NCBI RefSeq assembly: GCF_000384375.1
Contig: NZ_ARVX01000001.1
Span: 124,001 to 188,000, forward strand
DNA length: 64,000 bases
Source of the DNA: Methylotenera versatilis 79
GTDB lineage: Bacteria > Pseudomonadota > Gammaproteobacteria > Burkholderiales > Methylophilaceae
Direction of reading: 5' to 3'
In this document: positions 46,825 through 55,993 of the stretch, piece by piece
How positions within the stretch are numbered: the stretch's first letter is position 1
How the letters are laid out: each line of letters opens with the position of its first letter
Made by a program: the position numbers and the translations under genes
Notes under the pieces: generated by a model
Told to the model about the DNA's origin: nothing
Databases searched by the model: none
What the model saw: only the letters and a program-made list of their open reading frames with translations

Positions 46825-48159
46825 TCAAGCAAATGTATCAACTAAGCCATTAGAAACGAAAATCCTAGATGTAGTATTAGTAACAGTCGATTGAGCATCA
46901 TCTGATGTAGCGATGGGGCCCAAGGCAGATTGAGTTGATCGCTGGGAATGTTGCTGCGCTTGGTTGTCAGAATGGACATTTGCCTGGCCAAGTTGTATAC
47001 CAGAGTTTGTCATCATATCGCGTAGGTTATCCAAGCCATCTTGTAGCGCCTGTCTAACCTCTGGGTTTTGTGAAATAAAAGTGGTATCTGCTTGTTGGTT
47101 ATGCACCTGAATCACCACTTGTAATGGTCCTAGATCCGGCGGGTTAAGCGTTAAAGTAGCAGATTGCTGTTCCGTCCCTACCATCCAGATGATTCTTTTG
47201 CTAATAGCTTCATTCCAATCAGAACCGCCTAATTTAGGGGCAATATCATAACTAATGACAGGCTGGGCGCTATTTGTCGCAGTAACCACTACCGGTGCAG
47301 TTGTAGGTAAGTTAGCTGATACTTGTAGACTACTGAATTGATTCGTTAATTTAACTTCAGATTCATCATGAAAATTTGATTGCTGATTCAACGATTCTGT
47401 AAAACTTTGGCTAATCCCCATCTGGCGATTTTCATGATCATCAGGTGTTTCAACATCAGCAACAACATCTAATGGGTTCTTTTTAGCCCACTTCTCATCG
47501 ATAGGAAGCTCGGAGAACTTGGCATCAATTAATCCGCTATTTTTGATTTCATCTGAACCGTTATCAAGCACGGGCGCAGATTTATCGAGTTTAGATTGAA
47601 TAGTCGAATTGATATGGATCATATTCAGCATGGGCAACAATGGATTCGTAACAATGGCCGACTCTTTAGGATGCTGTAGCTCGTGATTAACGTCGCTGGC
47701 GATGGCTTGGTCTTGGGCTGCACTGTTTATTAGAGATACCGATTGTCCTGAATTTTCACCGGTCAGAAAACCACCTAATAAATCTACTTTATCTTTTAGA
47801 TTTTCATTATTTCTAAGCTTGTTATCTGTGTAAGGCTTTTCATTCAGTACTGTTTTTTTATCCCCATTGTGCTGTGTACGCGTTATTTTCTGATGAGCAC
47901 TTTTTGCAGTGTGAGCTAAGGGTAGCTTGGCTTTATCATCCTGTATTTCGGGCGTTGATGGATTAGTCGATAAATTTTTGTGCGTTTTATCGCCAGCAGG
48001 CTTCACAACTTCATCACGTTTTTTTTGTAACTCAGCATGGTTTAACTGCTTTTCTAATACTTTCTGAAAAGCTTCTGCATTTGATTCACTAGTCGTGATG
48101 ACAACCTGACTTTGATTCTGCTTAACTGTTTGCAGTGGGTTAGCGGTAATGAATGCCAT
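46825..48159 (-). CDS. fliK: Hook-length control protein FliK
   Basis: FliK is the exported molecular ruler that triggers the FlhB specificity switch. The 444-residue protein has a long low-complexity, Q/N/T-rich ruler region and a C-terminal hook-length domain (about 325-410) with LNPPDLGPLQVVIQVHNQQADTTFISQNPEVRQAL. It follows fliJ by 46 bp. A second, shorter FliK-like gene exists at 54287-55222. Confidence 0.93.
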   Translation of the reverse strand: MAFITANPLQTVKQNQSQVVITTSESNAEAFQKVLEKQLNHAELQKKRDEVVKPAGDKTHKNLSTNPSTPEIQDDKAKLPLAHTAKSAHQKITRTQHNGDKKTVLNEKPYTDNKLRNNENLKDKVDLLGGFLTGENSGQSVSLINSAAQDQAIASDVNHELQHPKESAIVTNPLLPMLNMIHINSTIQSKLDKSAPVLDNGSDEIKNSGLIDAKFSELPIDEKWAKKNPLDVVADVETPDDHENRQMGISQSFTESLNQQSNFHDESEVKLTNQFSSLQVSANLPTTAPVVVTATNSAQPVISYDIAPKLGGSDWNEAISKRIIWMVGTEQQSATLTLNPPDLGPLQVVIQVHNQQADTTFISQNPEVRQALQDGLDNLRDMMTNSGIQLGQANVHSDNQAQQHSQRSTQSALGPIATSDDAQSTVTNTTSRIFVSNGLVDTFA

Positions 48160-48205
48160 TAATAATCTCTTAATAATAAGTTTTGTAAAAGCGAGCTTTA
48201 AACCA

Positions 48206-48655
48206 TTAGGCTATTCTTACTTTGCTAACACGCATGGCAAATTCATCCATAAGCTTTTGCTCTCGGCGACCTTCCAATTGGTTTTCTTTCTTTTGATAGC
48301 GGTCACCCAGCACGTCATATGAAAACTTCTTTTTATTACTATATTGCCAAGCGTGTTGATCCATCATTACTTTTGCCTTGGCATTTTCCACAACCTGTTC
48401 TTGACCTTTAATTGCATCATCCAACATTTGCAAAAATCGTTGGAAGTTCTGATGAATTTGAATATCCACACCTGTTTCCAGCTTTACCGATAACTTAGCA
48501 ATGTATTCATCACGATATTTTTCGAGCATGACCAATGTATTCTTTTCATCAGCAAGCGATTGATTACTGGTTGTCAGTTGCTCAGCCGCGGTATCCACCG
48601 CTTTTGTAGCAAGTTGCTGCAATGTGACTAATACTGTTTTTGCGGACATCATCAT
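48206..48655 (-). CDS. fliJ: Flagellar export protein FliJ
   Basis: FliJ is the coiled-coil stalk that couples the FliI ATPase to FlhA. The 149-residue, fully helical protein is highly charged, with the expected heptad pattern. Three ATGs stand in a row at the start; the second or third is best spaced from AGGAG. Confidence 0.92.
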   Translation of the reverse strand: MMMSAKTVLVTLQQLATKAVDTAAEQLTTSNQSLADEKNTLVMLEKYRDEYIAKLSVKLETGVDIQIHQNFQRFLQMLDDAIKGQEQVVENAKAKVMMDQHAWQYSNKKKFSYDVLGDRYQKKENQLEGRREQKLMDEFAMRVSKVRIA

Positions 48656-48701
48656 TCTCCTGAGCGTTTATCAATACAACTTATCAAGTTAATACCTGTG
48701 A

Positions 48702-50096
48702 TCAAACTAATACTTGGCCCAGCTGCTGCAAGCTATCTGCAACATCGGCGCGCTCTGCAATATCCTGTTGTAAAAATGCCTGTACCTGCGTATTTCTAGC
48801 TATCGCTTCATCAAGAACAGGATCGCTACCCGCTTGATAAGCCCCTACATTGATCAAATCTTGACTACGCATATACCGCGAGTTCAACTGTTTAAGCCTG
48901 CGAGATAGTTTTTGATGTGTACTAGATGTAATGTTGTGCATGGCACGGCTGATCGATTGTTCAATATCGATCGCTGGGTAATGGCCACTCTCAGCCAGAG
49001 TCCGATTTAAAACGATATGTCCATCTAAAATAGCACGGGCTGCGTCTGCAATAGGATCTTGTTGGTCGTCGCCCTCAGTTAGCACGGTATAAAATGCCGT
49101 AATGGACCCCTCGCCTGGCCTACCGTTGCCGGCGCGCTCTACCAATGCCGGTAATTTCGCAAACACGGAGGGTGGATAACCTTTTGTTGCAGGAGGCTCA
49201 CCCACAGCTAGCGCGATCTCGCGTTGTGCCATCGCAAAACGCGTGAGTGAATCCATAATAAGCAGAACGTTTTTTCCTTGATCGCGGAAATACTCGGCAA
49301 TGGTGGTGGCATAGTTTGCCCCTTGTAAGCGCAACAATGCTGGTGCATCTGCTGGCGCTGCAATAACCACGGAGCGGGCCAAGCCCTCCGGCCCAAGAAT
49401 CTGCTCAATAAATTCTTTTACTTCTCGACCGCGCTCACCAATCAAACCCACAACAATCACATCTGCGGTGGTGTATCGTGCCATCATGCCTAACAACACA
49501 CTTTTACCCACGCCCGATCCCGCAAACAAGCCCATACGCTGCCCTCTGCCAACCGTTAACATGCTATTGATTGCTCGAACACCCACATCAAGAATTTCCT
49601 CAATAGGCGCCCTTGTTAATGGATTAAGCGGGCGCACAGTTAACGGTGCACTATGATGAGAATTAATGGGTCCCAGACTATCCAGCGGCCTGCCTGCACC
49701 ATCGAGTACACGACCCAACAATGCATCACCGACAGGCAAATGACGTGAATGGTCGGAGGCGCGGCGTTTTGGTACGCTCTGGCCAGTAGGACTGAGTTGC
49801 ACCTGAGTGGTATTCAGCGCATAGACCTTAGCGCCGGGTACGATCCCATCTACATTACTGTGAGGCATTAATAGTAATCGATCACCGTCGAAGCCTACCA
49901 CTTCAGCTTCAACGTTGCTATTTTCGCCGATTGGAACGATACAAGCACTCCCCACTGGCAAATGGATGCCGACCGCTTCCATGACCAACCCGGTGAGTTT
50001 GGTAATGCGTCCGCACACCTCGAATGATTCAACTTTGTTGAGCATTGAACTGTAGCCAGCGACCTTCTGTTGCCAAATTTGCGCGGTGCTACTCAT
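48702..50096 (-). CDS. fliI: Flagellar export ATPase FliI
   Basis: F1-type ATPase of the export apparatus, 464 residues. Walker A is GSGVGKS with K198, followed by the FliI/ATPase beta signature ([14 protein letters not shown]), [11 protein letters not shown] and [43 protein letters not shown]. Overlaps fliH by 8 bp. Confidence 0.97.
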   Translation of the reverse strand: MSSTAQIWQQKVAGYSSMLNKVESFEVCGRITKLTGLVMEAVGIHLPVGSACIVPIGENSNVEAEVVGFDGDRLLLMPHSNVDGIVPGAKVYALNTTQVQLSPTGQSVPKRRASDHSRHLPVGDALLGRVLDGAGRPLDSLGPINSHHSAPLTVRPLNPLTRAPIEEILDVGVRAINSMLTVGRGQRMGLFAGSGVGKSVLLGMMARYTTADVIVVGLIGERGREVKEFIEQILGPEGLARSVVIAAPADAPALLRLQGANYATTIAEYFRDQGKNVLLIMDSLTRFAMAQREIALAVGEPPATKGYPPSVFAKLPALVERAGNGRPGEGSITAFYTVLTEGDDQQDPIADAARAILDGHIVLNRTLAESGHYPAIDIEQSISRAMHNITSSTHQKLSRRLKQLNSRYMRSQDLINVGAYQAGSDPVLDEAIARNTQVQAFLQQDIAERADVADSLQQLGQVLV

Positions 50097-50739
50097 GCAT
50101 CATCCAATCTGTTTTACAGCCCAGCGCTTCGTTGATGCGTTTCCAACGTGTCGCATTTGTAGCATCTACCTGATTAGCACCCGTTTCGATTAAACACCCG
50201 CCTCGCTCAACATCGTTATTTTCAGTTACCAACCATGTTCCATTGATTTTCTCCGCAAGCTCTTGTTTGATAATTGCAGCGTCCTTAGGGTTAACAATGA
50301 TTTTTGCAGGTTTTTGTATATAAGGCAGTGACTTAATCGCCTCTTCCACCACCGGGATGATGACGTCGTGATTCACCTCAATCCTACTTTTAATCATACT
50401 TTTCGCAATATCCAACGCAAGGTTAAGCAAGTCTTGTGTGATTTGCTGTTGATGCACATCCACTATTTTATGCATCGCTTCGGCAATACTTTCTAACGCT
50501 TGCTGATTCACGCCTAGTTCTAAGCGAACTTGCTGGCTTCCCTCTTCATAGCCCTGCTTTAACCCTTGCTGATAGCCTTCTTGTCTAGCTGCATCCGACA
50601 TTTGGGTCAAGGTCTCACTTAACTCAGAGGATTTTTTTTCACGAATCGACTGAGTTCTATTGCTATGGCCTCCCAAGGACGAAAGTTCCCAGCGCTCATA
50701 AGCCGTTTGCTGCTCTTTAGGAATAATCATGCTAGACAT
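50089..50739 (-). CDS. fliH: FliI regulator FliH
   Basis: Peripheral stator of the export ATPase, about 216 residues from ATG 50739 (GAGG six bases upstream); an earlier in-frame ATG at 50745 is possible. It has the glycine-spaced helix ([17 protein letters not shown]) and the C-terminal FliH/YscL V-ATPase E-like domain. The start overlaps the fliG stop by 8 bp. Confidence 0.93.
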   Translation of the reverse strand: MSSMIIPKEQQTAYERWELSSLGGHSNRTQSIREKKSSELSETLTQMSDAARQEGYQQGLKQGYEEGSQQVRLELGVNQQALESIAEAMHKIVDVHQQQITQDLLNLALDIAKSMIKSRIEVNHDVIIPVVEEAIKSLPYIQKPAKIIVNPKDAAIIKQELAEKINGTWLVTENNDVERGGCLIETGANQVDATNATRWKRINEALGCKTDWMMHE

Positions 50740-51733
50740 ACGCATCCTCAGAGTTCGTGCCTAGTACGATTTGCCCTTCTTCAGCTAATCTGCGAATAGT
50801 TTGCAGAATGATTTTTTGCTGGGCTTCCACTTCTGAGAGTCTGACTGGACCTTTGCTTTCTAAGTCTTCCTTGAGCATTTCACTTGCACGAGTAGACATA
50901 TTGCTGAATATTTTTTCACGCAATTCTGCTGAAGCCCCTTTGAGAGCGACGATCAAGCTATCCGATTGCACTTCCTTAAGAATGGTTTGGATGCCCTTGT
51001 CATCGATTTCCATAATGTTGTCGAATACGAACATTTCATCCATGATTTTTTGCGCCATTTCCTCATCATATTTCTTGAGCGCTTCGATGAGGTTCGATTC
51101 GTTTTCGCCATTCATGAAGTTCATAATATTGGCAGCTGACTTGATGCCGCCAATTGATTTTTTCTTCAGATTTTCATTGCCAGATAAAAGCTTGGTAAGA
51201 ACTTCATTCAGCTCTTTTAATGCGGCTGGTTTTACACCATCTAAGGTAGCAATACGTAACATGACGTCTTGGCGCAAACGCTCCGTGAACGCGCCTAATA
51301 CCTCGGCAGACTGGTCAGCCTCTAAGTGCACTAAAATCGTGGCGATGATCTGTGGATGTTCATTTTTAATAAACTCGGCCACGGACTCTGCATCCATCCA
51401 CTTAAGGCTTTCAATACCGCTGGCATCGCGGCCTTGCAGAATACGATTGAGTAAACTAGAGGCTTTATCGTCGCCTAAAGCCTTGGTCAGCACAGACCGG
51501 ATGTATTCATCTGAATCCAAACCAAAAGTAGTACTCGCGTCTGCGGCGGTCACAAAACTGCCCAATACATCTTCTACATCTTCATTGGCTACAGCTTTGA
51601 GAGACGCCATCGCGGCACCTAGCTTTTGAACCTCTTTTGGTCCGAGATATTTCATCACCTCAGAGGCTTCATCCTCGCCCAATGTCAGCATGAGTACTGC
51701 TGCGCGCATAGTCCCGTTTTCAATCATTGCCAT
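50732..51733 (-). CDS. fliG: Flagellar motor switch protein FliG
   Basis: Rotor protein contacting MotA. The 333-residue protein shows N-, middle- (EHPQIIATILVHLEADQSAEVLGAF) and C-terminal domains (FVFDNIMEIDDKGIQTILKEVQSDSLIVALKGA), with the charged torque helix. Overlaps fliF by 14 bp. Normal length. Confidence 0.97.
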   Translation of the reverse strand: MAMIENGTMRAAVLMLTLGEDEASEVMKYLGPKEVQKLGAAMASLKAVANEDVEDVLGSFVTAADASTTFGLDSDEYIRSVLTKALGDDKASSLLNRILQGRDASGIESLKWMDAESVAEFIKNEHPQIIATILVHLEADQSAEVLGAFTERLRQDVMLRIATLDGVKPAALKELNEVLTKLLSGNENLKKKSIGGIKSAANIMNFMNGENESNLIEALKKYDEEMAQKIMDEMFVFDNIMEIDDKGIQTILKEVQSDSLIVALKGASAELREKIFSNMSTRASEMLKEDLESKGPVRLSEVEAQQKIILQTIRRLAEEGQIVLGTNSEDAYV

Positions 51734-53393
51734 TCACCCAATTGGTTACCACGCTTGCCACCATGCGCGGGTTGTCTTTTGCCGTTTGTCGGGCGGTGAT
51801 CAGATTGTTCTGGTAGCCTTTAACTGGACCTTCCTGTCCGTTCGTTTGACTTAAGTTCACTACAGCATCGATTCCGTTACTTGTTAGCAATGCAGGACTA
51901 GGCACTTGTACCAATTTATTAGCCATGGGTTTAAGCAGTTTTTTATACAAGATGAAGAGCACCATCGCGCCGGCTAGATATTTCAGAAATTGCATAGCCA
52001 TATCCATCATTTCCGGTTTTTTCCAGAGCGGTATTTCTGCCACTTGCTCTTGTCTAGCCACCATGAAAGAACTGTTTACCACACTGAGTGAATCGCCACG
52101 ATCTTCACGGAATCCCATCGCCTGCTTAGCCAGGTCACTAATTTGGTTTTTTTCAGCATCCGTCAAAGGGCGTGTGACGGTTTTGCCATTTTTATTGACC
52201 TCTTGTTTATAATTCACCACGACCGCAACGGTTAAACGCTTAATGCCACCCATGGATTGTTGCGTGTAACGAATGGTTTTATCAATTTCGTAATTTGTAG
52301 TGGTATTTTTTTGAGAGTTTAACGGCGTTGCATTATTGCCAGCATCAGCAGGTGCTGGCGAGGCTGCACCTACTGTTGGATTTGCAGGAGGCTGTGCTTG
52401 ATTCGCTTGCGGTTGATTGGATACAGCGCCAGGTACCCCACCTGTGGTATTTGGCATAGCGCTTTGCGTTTCAGCCGTTTGTTGGCTGCGAATCACAGTT
52501 GCATCTGGTGTCTGGTTAGGTTTATACGTTTCTGCCGCTTGTTCTAATGTAGAAAAATCCACATCGGCACTGGCTTCTGCATGGACATTCTGCGCACCCA
52601 CAATAGGGCTAATGATCGACTCCACACGTTTAATAATATTTTTTTGCAACTCTTCTACATACTTAATCTGACTTGGATCCAGATTATTCGTGTTTTCCTT
52701 TTTAGTGGCATCTGTCAATAAGCTACCATTTTGGTCCACGATGGTGACACTTGAAGGGGATAACTCTGGAATGCTGCTCGCAACTAAATGCACAATCGCA
52801 CTCACTTGCTGTTGATCCAGAGCACGACCCTGATGCAAATTAAGTAAAACCGAGGCTGAGGGTTTCTGCTGTTCGCTTACGAATACGGATGGTTTAGGAA
52901 TTGCTAAATGGATACGTGCGGTTTGTACGGCGGAGATGGATTGCACACTACGTTCTAACTCACCTTCTAACCCTCGTTGAAAATTTACTTGTTCAACAAA
53001 TTGGGAAACACCGAACTTCTGGTTTTCTAATAACTCAAAACCAATATTGCCGCCCTTAGGTAAGCCTTGCGCAGCAATTTTTAGACGTGCTTGATGCACA
53101 TGCGCCGCAGGTACCAAAATTGCTGTGCCGCCCTCGGAGAATTTATAAGGCACATTCATTTGCTCCAAGCTTGCAACGATTTCGCCACCATCTTTATCCG
53201 AAAAATTGGAAAATAGCACGCGGTAATCAGGTTGCTGACTCCACATCATAACCACCACCATGACAGCGATCACAGCAGCAATACCCGCTATCAGCAATAT
53301 TTTATTACTGAACTGCGATTTAAAATTTGTTGCTTTATTACTCTCAACGCTATCTTTTTCTGCTGCCACTTGTATCTCCATATCCTGAGGCAT
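51720..53393 (-). CDS. fliF: MS-ring protein FliF
   Basis: Base of the flagellar motor. The 557-residue protein has TM1 (about 30-50), the YscJ/PrgK type ring-building motifs, a P/Q/A-rich region at about 310-360 and TM2 (about 445-465), with the FliG-binding C-terminus. The ATG at 53393 has no ribosome site; a GTG at 53369 has GGAG six bases upstream and may be the true start (549 residues). Confidence 0.95.
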   Translation of the reverse strand: MPQDMEIQVAAEKDSVESNKATNFKSQFSNKILLIAGIAAVIAVMVVVMMWSQQPDYRVLFSNFSDKDGGEIVASLEQMNVPYKFSEGGTAILVPAAHVHQARLKIAAQGLPKGGNIGFELLENQKFGVSQFVEQVNFQRGLEGELERSVQSISAVQTARIHLAIPKPSVFVSEQQKPSASVLLNLHQGRALDQQQVSAIVHLVASSIPELSPSSVTIVDQNGSLLTDATKKENTNNLDPSQIKYVEELQKNIIKRVESIISPIVGAQNVHAEASADVDFSTLEQAAETYKPNQTPDATVIRSQQTAETQSAMPNTTGGVPGAVSNQPQANQAQPPANPTVGAASPAPADAGNNATPLNSQKNTTTNYEIDKTIRYTQQSMGGIKRLTVAVVVNYKQEVNKNGKTVTRPLTDAEKNQISDLAKQAMGFREDRGDSLSVVNSSFMVARQEQVAEIPLWKKPEMMDMAMQFLKYLAGAMVLFILYKKLLKPMANKLVQVPSPALLTSNGIDAVVNLSQTNGQEGPVKGYQNNLITARQTAKDNPRMVASVVTNWVNGND

Positions 53394-53575
53394 TGTTACG
53401 ATGCTTAAACCTGAAAGTTAGGTGCACCGCTATTGGATAGCATTATGCGAGTCAGAAAAAAAATCAAAAGCCAGAATAGAACGATTTTATCGAGGTTATT
53501 TATCGGCTTGCTTGATAAACGAACTGCTATTGTATGAGGGTAAGAATCTGGTTTAACTAGCGATATGGAGAGACC

Positions 53576-53950
53576 ATGAAAGTAACAGCAATAGATTCAG
53601 GCAGGATTGAAGCAATGATGGCGCAGCTTAAAGCCGCCGCACAAAAAAACTCAACCGAGAGTATTGATGGGAATATGGGCAGCGTAGGGTCATCTACAGC
53701 CATCAATAGCACTCCCGGCACTAATAAAGTAAATTTTGCAGATGCCCTCAAGTCCTCATTGAATCAGGTAAACAAAGTACAAACTGAAGCGGACACCTTA
53801 GGCAAGCGTTTTGCCATGGGTGACGACAGGGTAAATTTATCCGATGTGATGATTTCCATGCAAAAAGCCAGCATTTCATTTCAAGCCACTGTCCAAGTGC
53901 GCAATAAATTCATCGCGGCGTACAACGACATCATGAATATGCAAATATAA
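53576..53950 (+). CDS. fliE: Basal-body protein FliE
   Basis: FliE joins the MS ring to the rod. The 124-residue protein ends in the FliE motif (VMISMQKASISFQATVQVRNKFIAAYNDIMNMQI). GGAGAG lies upstream of the ATG. It is divergent from fliF and alone on this strand; the 182-bp gap between them must hold both promoters. Confidence 0.96.
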   Translation: MKVTAIDSGRIEAMMAQLKAAAQKNSTESIDGNMGSVGSSTAINSTPGTNKVNFADALKSSLNQVNKVQTEADTLGKRFAMGDDRVNLSDVMISMQKASISFQATVQVRNKFIAAYNDIMNMQI

Positions 53951-53979
53951 ACTGTAACCTTGTGCTATTGGCCAATACT

Positions 53980-54312
53980 CTACAAAGTAATGAGGTTCGT
54001 AGATGGCGGCTGAGCCTCATTAGTATCAATACCATTCTCTAATTGATACAACCAAGCCAGAACCTCAGCGATTGCAGTATATAAAGCCGGCGGAATATGA
54101 TCGTCTAAATTCACTTGCATCAGCAAGGCTACTAACTCTTTGGATTCATGCACAAATACATTGTGCGCCTTTGCTTCTTCAATGATGCGCTGGGCAATCA
54201 CACCACGCCCTTTTGCGACCACACGCGGCGCTGATTCTCCTACTTCATAGGTCAGTGCAATCGCTTGCTGCAGGGGCGTTTGCTTATCACTCACCGCGAT
54301 TACCTTGTGCAA
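53980..54312 (-). CDS. fhlB: Small FlhB C-terminal homologue (FhlB family)
   Basis: The 110-residue protein matches only the cytoplasmic C-terminal part of FlhB (VAKGRGVIAQRIIEEAKAHNVFVHESKELVALLMQVNLDDHIPPALYTAIAEVLAWLYQLE), lacking the NPTH site. Such stand-alone FlhB tails can replace the cleaved FlhB-CC fragment. It overlaps the FliK-like gene upstream by 26 bp, a pairing also seen in other bacteria. Confidence 0.88.
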   Translation of the reverse strand: MHKVIAVSDKQTPLQQAIALTYEVGESAPRVVAKGRGVIAQRIIEEAKAHNVFVHESKELVALLMQVNLDDHIPPALYTAIAEVLAWLYQLENGIDTNEAQPPSTNLITL

Positions 54313-55222
54313 TTGAGATTGCTTCTAATCTTCCAGTATGCTGTTCTAAAGATTGAATCAAAGCCCGGCTATTAATCTTCAAAGTGTCTGTGGTAGCTTG
54401 TTCATCTGCAACCAGTGCAACCGTTAACTTGTCACCTGCTAGACGGATTTTTGCTGTGATATTTCCCAAGTGTGGTAATTGCAGATTTAAATGACTGCTT
54501 ACAGTTGTCTCTTGAGAGATATCTGACCCGGCTTGTGACTGATTCTCCACTTCCACCTGCCAATCTGCTAACTGTCCAGGCCAAATCTCCCCGTGCCAAA
54601 CCAAGCGTTGAGTTTCTAATACATTCAACTGCTGAGCCATTAAATGATGCAATATGAGACCACCTTGATTTTGTGGTTCTTGCATGAGGCTACTTAATGT
54701 TCTAATCCCTTGCGTGAAATCCGCTAAGTGCGATTCATAAAATAAGCCCGTCACTTCCATAGTATGTTGTAAATCTGCCGCAAACTGCTTGACTTGCTCG
54801 GGCTTGTTGGTTGCGGGGATCATCGCTTGATAGATGTTGGCGGCGCCTTCTCGATTAGCCAGATTGATCTGCTCAGCAACTTGTTTGGCAGTAGGACTTA
54901 AAATAACCTGTGCGGTATTTTCAGCCACGTGAGGTAACAACTGAAAACTGATACCCGTCTCATCGCCCATATATCTAAGCGTCAGCGTTTCGCCAATTTT
55001 CCAGTGCTGCTGCATATTTAAGACCAGCTGACGACCTTCAACAGAAACTTTAAGACCACCATTGACAGCAACGTCGATGATTTTAGCGCTGTAAATATGG
55101 CCTTTGACTAACTGCGGCAGTTCCAGTCTGCTGTTGCGCCGGTGATCATCAAGTAGGCCGAGCGGCTTGATGGCCGATACCCTATCAATGGCTTTAACAT
55201 CGCTGGACAAAGGCTTGTACAT
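54287..55222 (-). CDS. Second FliK-like protein
   Basis: The 311-residue protein has weak similarity to the hook-length family, with a C-terminal Flg_hook-like domain (LNLQLPHLGNITAKIRLAGDKLTVALVADEQATTDTLKINSRALIQSLEQH). The N-terminal half is conserved hydrophobic/beta sequence, not a ruler. It overlaps fhlB, suggesting a dedicated FliK-FhlB pair. Role is inferred from this context. Confidence 0.75.
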   Translation of the reverse strand: MYKPLSSDVKAIDRVSAIKPLGLLDDHRRNSRLELPQLVKGHIYSAKIIDVAVNGGLKVSVEGRQLVLNMQQHWKIGETLTLRYMGDETGISFQLLPHVAENTAQVILSPTAKQVAEQINLANREGAANIYQAMIPATNKPEQVKQFAADLQHTMEVTGLFYESHLADFTQGIRTLSSLMQEPQNQGGLILHHLMAQQLNVLETQRLVWHGEIWPGQLADWQVEVENQSQAGSDISQETTVSSHLNLQLPHLGNITAKIRLAGDKLTVALVADEQATTDTLKINSRALIQSLEQHTGRLEAISIAQGNRGE

Positions 55223-55227
55223 AAAGG

Positions 55228-55560
55228 TTAGCTTGGAGGTTTATTGAATTGAGATGGCATCTGTTTTGTTTTACCGCTAAACAAAGCATCCATTCTTAAC
55301 ATCCATGGATTAAGTAAATCTCTGATCTCACGATCATGTGCGAGTATTTTATGAATACTTGCAATTTTGCTTTGCAAAGCTGCGCCTGTAATAGGCTCGG
55401 GTTTTGCACTGGTAATTTTTTCAATCTCAATTGCGCATAAGGCCTCAAGCTCAGTGATCTTCGGCCAATCTTTAGCACGCGCAGCTTTCAACATCATACT
55501 TGTGATGTCAGCAATACGTTCGTAAGTAATAGATGAATCCTTCACAGTATCGATTATCAT
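55228..55560 (-). CDS. fliT: FliT-like flagellar chaperone
   Basis: The 110-residue helical protein fits FliT (chaperone of the FliD cap; in enterics also an FlhDC inhibitor). It has the family's WPKITELEALCAIEIEKI pattern. Identity rests on size, helical content and the position directly after fliS. Starts 9 bp past the fliS stop. Confidence 0.8.
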   Translation of the reverse strand: MIIDTVKDSSITYERIADITSMMLKAARAKDWPKITELEALCAIEIEKITSAKPEPITGAALQSKIASIHKILAHDREIRDLLNPWMLRMDALFSGKTKQMPSQFNKPPS

Positions 55561-55569
55561 TTCATCAGC

Positions 55570-55959
55570 TTAGTGCTGCATGGCTTCCCAAGCGGATCTG
55601 AGTTCAATGAGCAACTGGATGACCTCACTCACTGGTTCTGGTTGATTTTTTAAATTTGCAATATAAAGTCGATTACTCATGTAGTCATACAAAGCGTCCA
55701 AGCTTTCTGCGATCTCACCACCCGCTTGTTTATCCAAACTGGCTTTAAGACCGCTTTCTATAATCATGATTGCTTTAGATATCATCGTGCCTTTTTCTGC
55801 AAAAGCCTTGGCTTCAATATGGGGCAGTGCGTTTTTACAGGCTAAGATTGCGCCGTCAAAAAGCATGACGATCAATTGATGTGGATTAGCCGATACCACC
55901 CCAGTTTCTAGGCCTACTCTGCTGTACTCATTCACACCTTGTATATTGTATCCAAACAT
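55570..55959 (-). CDS. fliS: Flagellin chaperone FliS
   Basis: Four-helix chaperone of flagellin, 129 residues from ATG 55959 (AGGA with good spacing). It includes ANPHQLIVMLFDGAILACKNA and ALYDYMSNRLYIANLKN. A longer in-frame start at 55971 adds MRKS and is less likely. Confidence 0.95.
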   Translation of the reverse strand: MFGYNIQGVNEYSRVGLETGVVSANPHQLIVMLFDGAILACKNALPHIEAKAFAEKGTMISKAIMIIESGLKASLDKQAGGEIAESLDALYDYMSNRLYIANLKNQPEPVSEVIQLLIELRSAWEAMQH

Positions 55960-55993
55960 AGATTTCCTCAATCAGGATTAACTATCCATCAAA

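Noticed and set aside
53500-53507. TTATCGGC, a perfect sigma-28 -10 on the minus strand before fliF
   Set aside because: The expected -35 position (53519-53526) reads ACGAACTG and does not match; fliF is normally an early gene.
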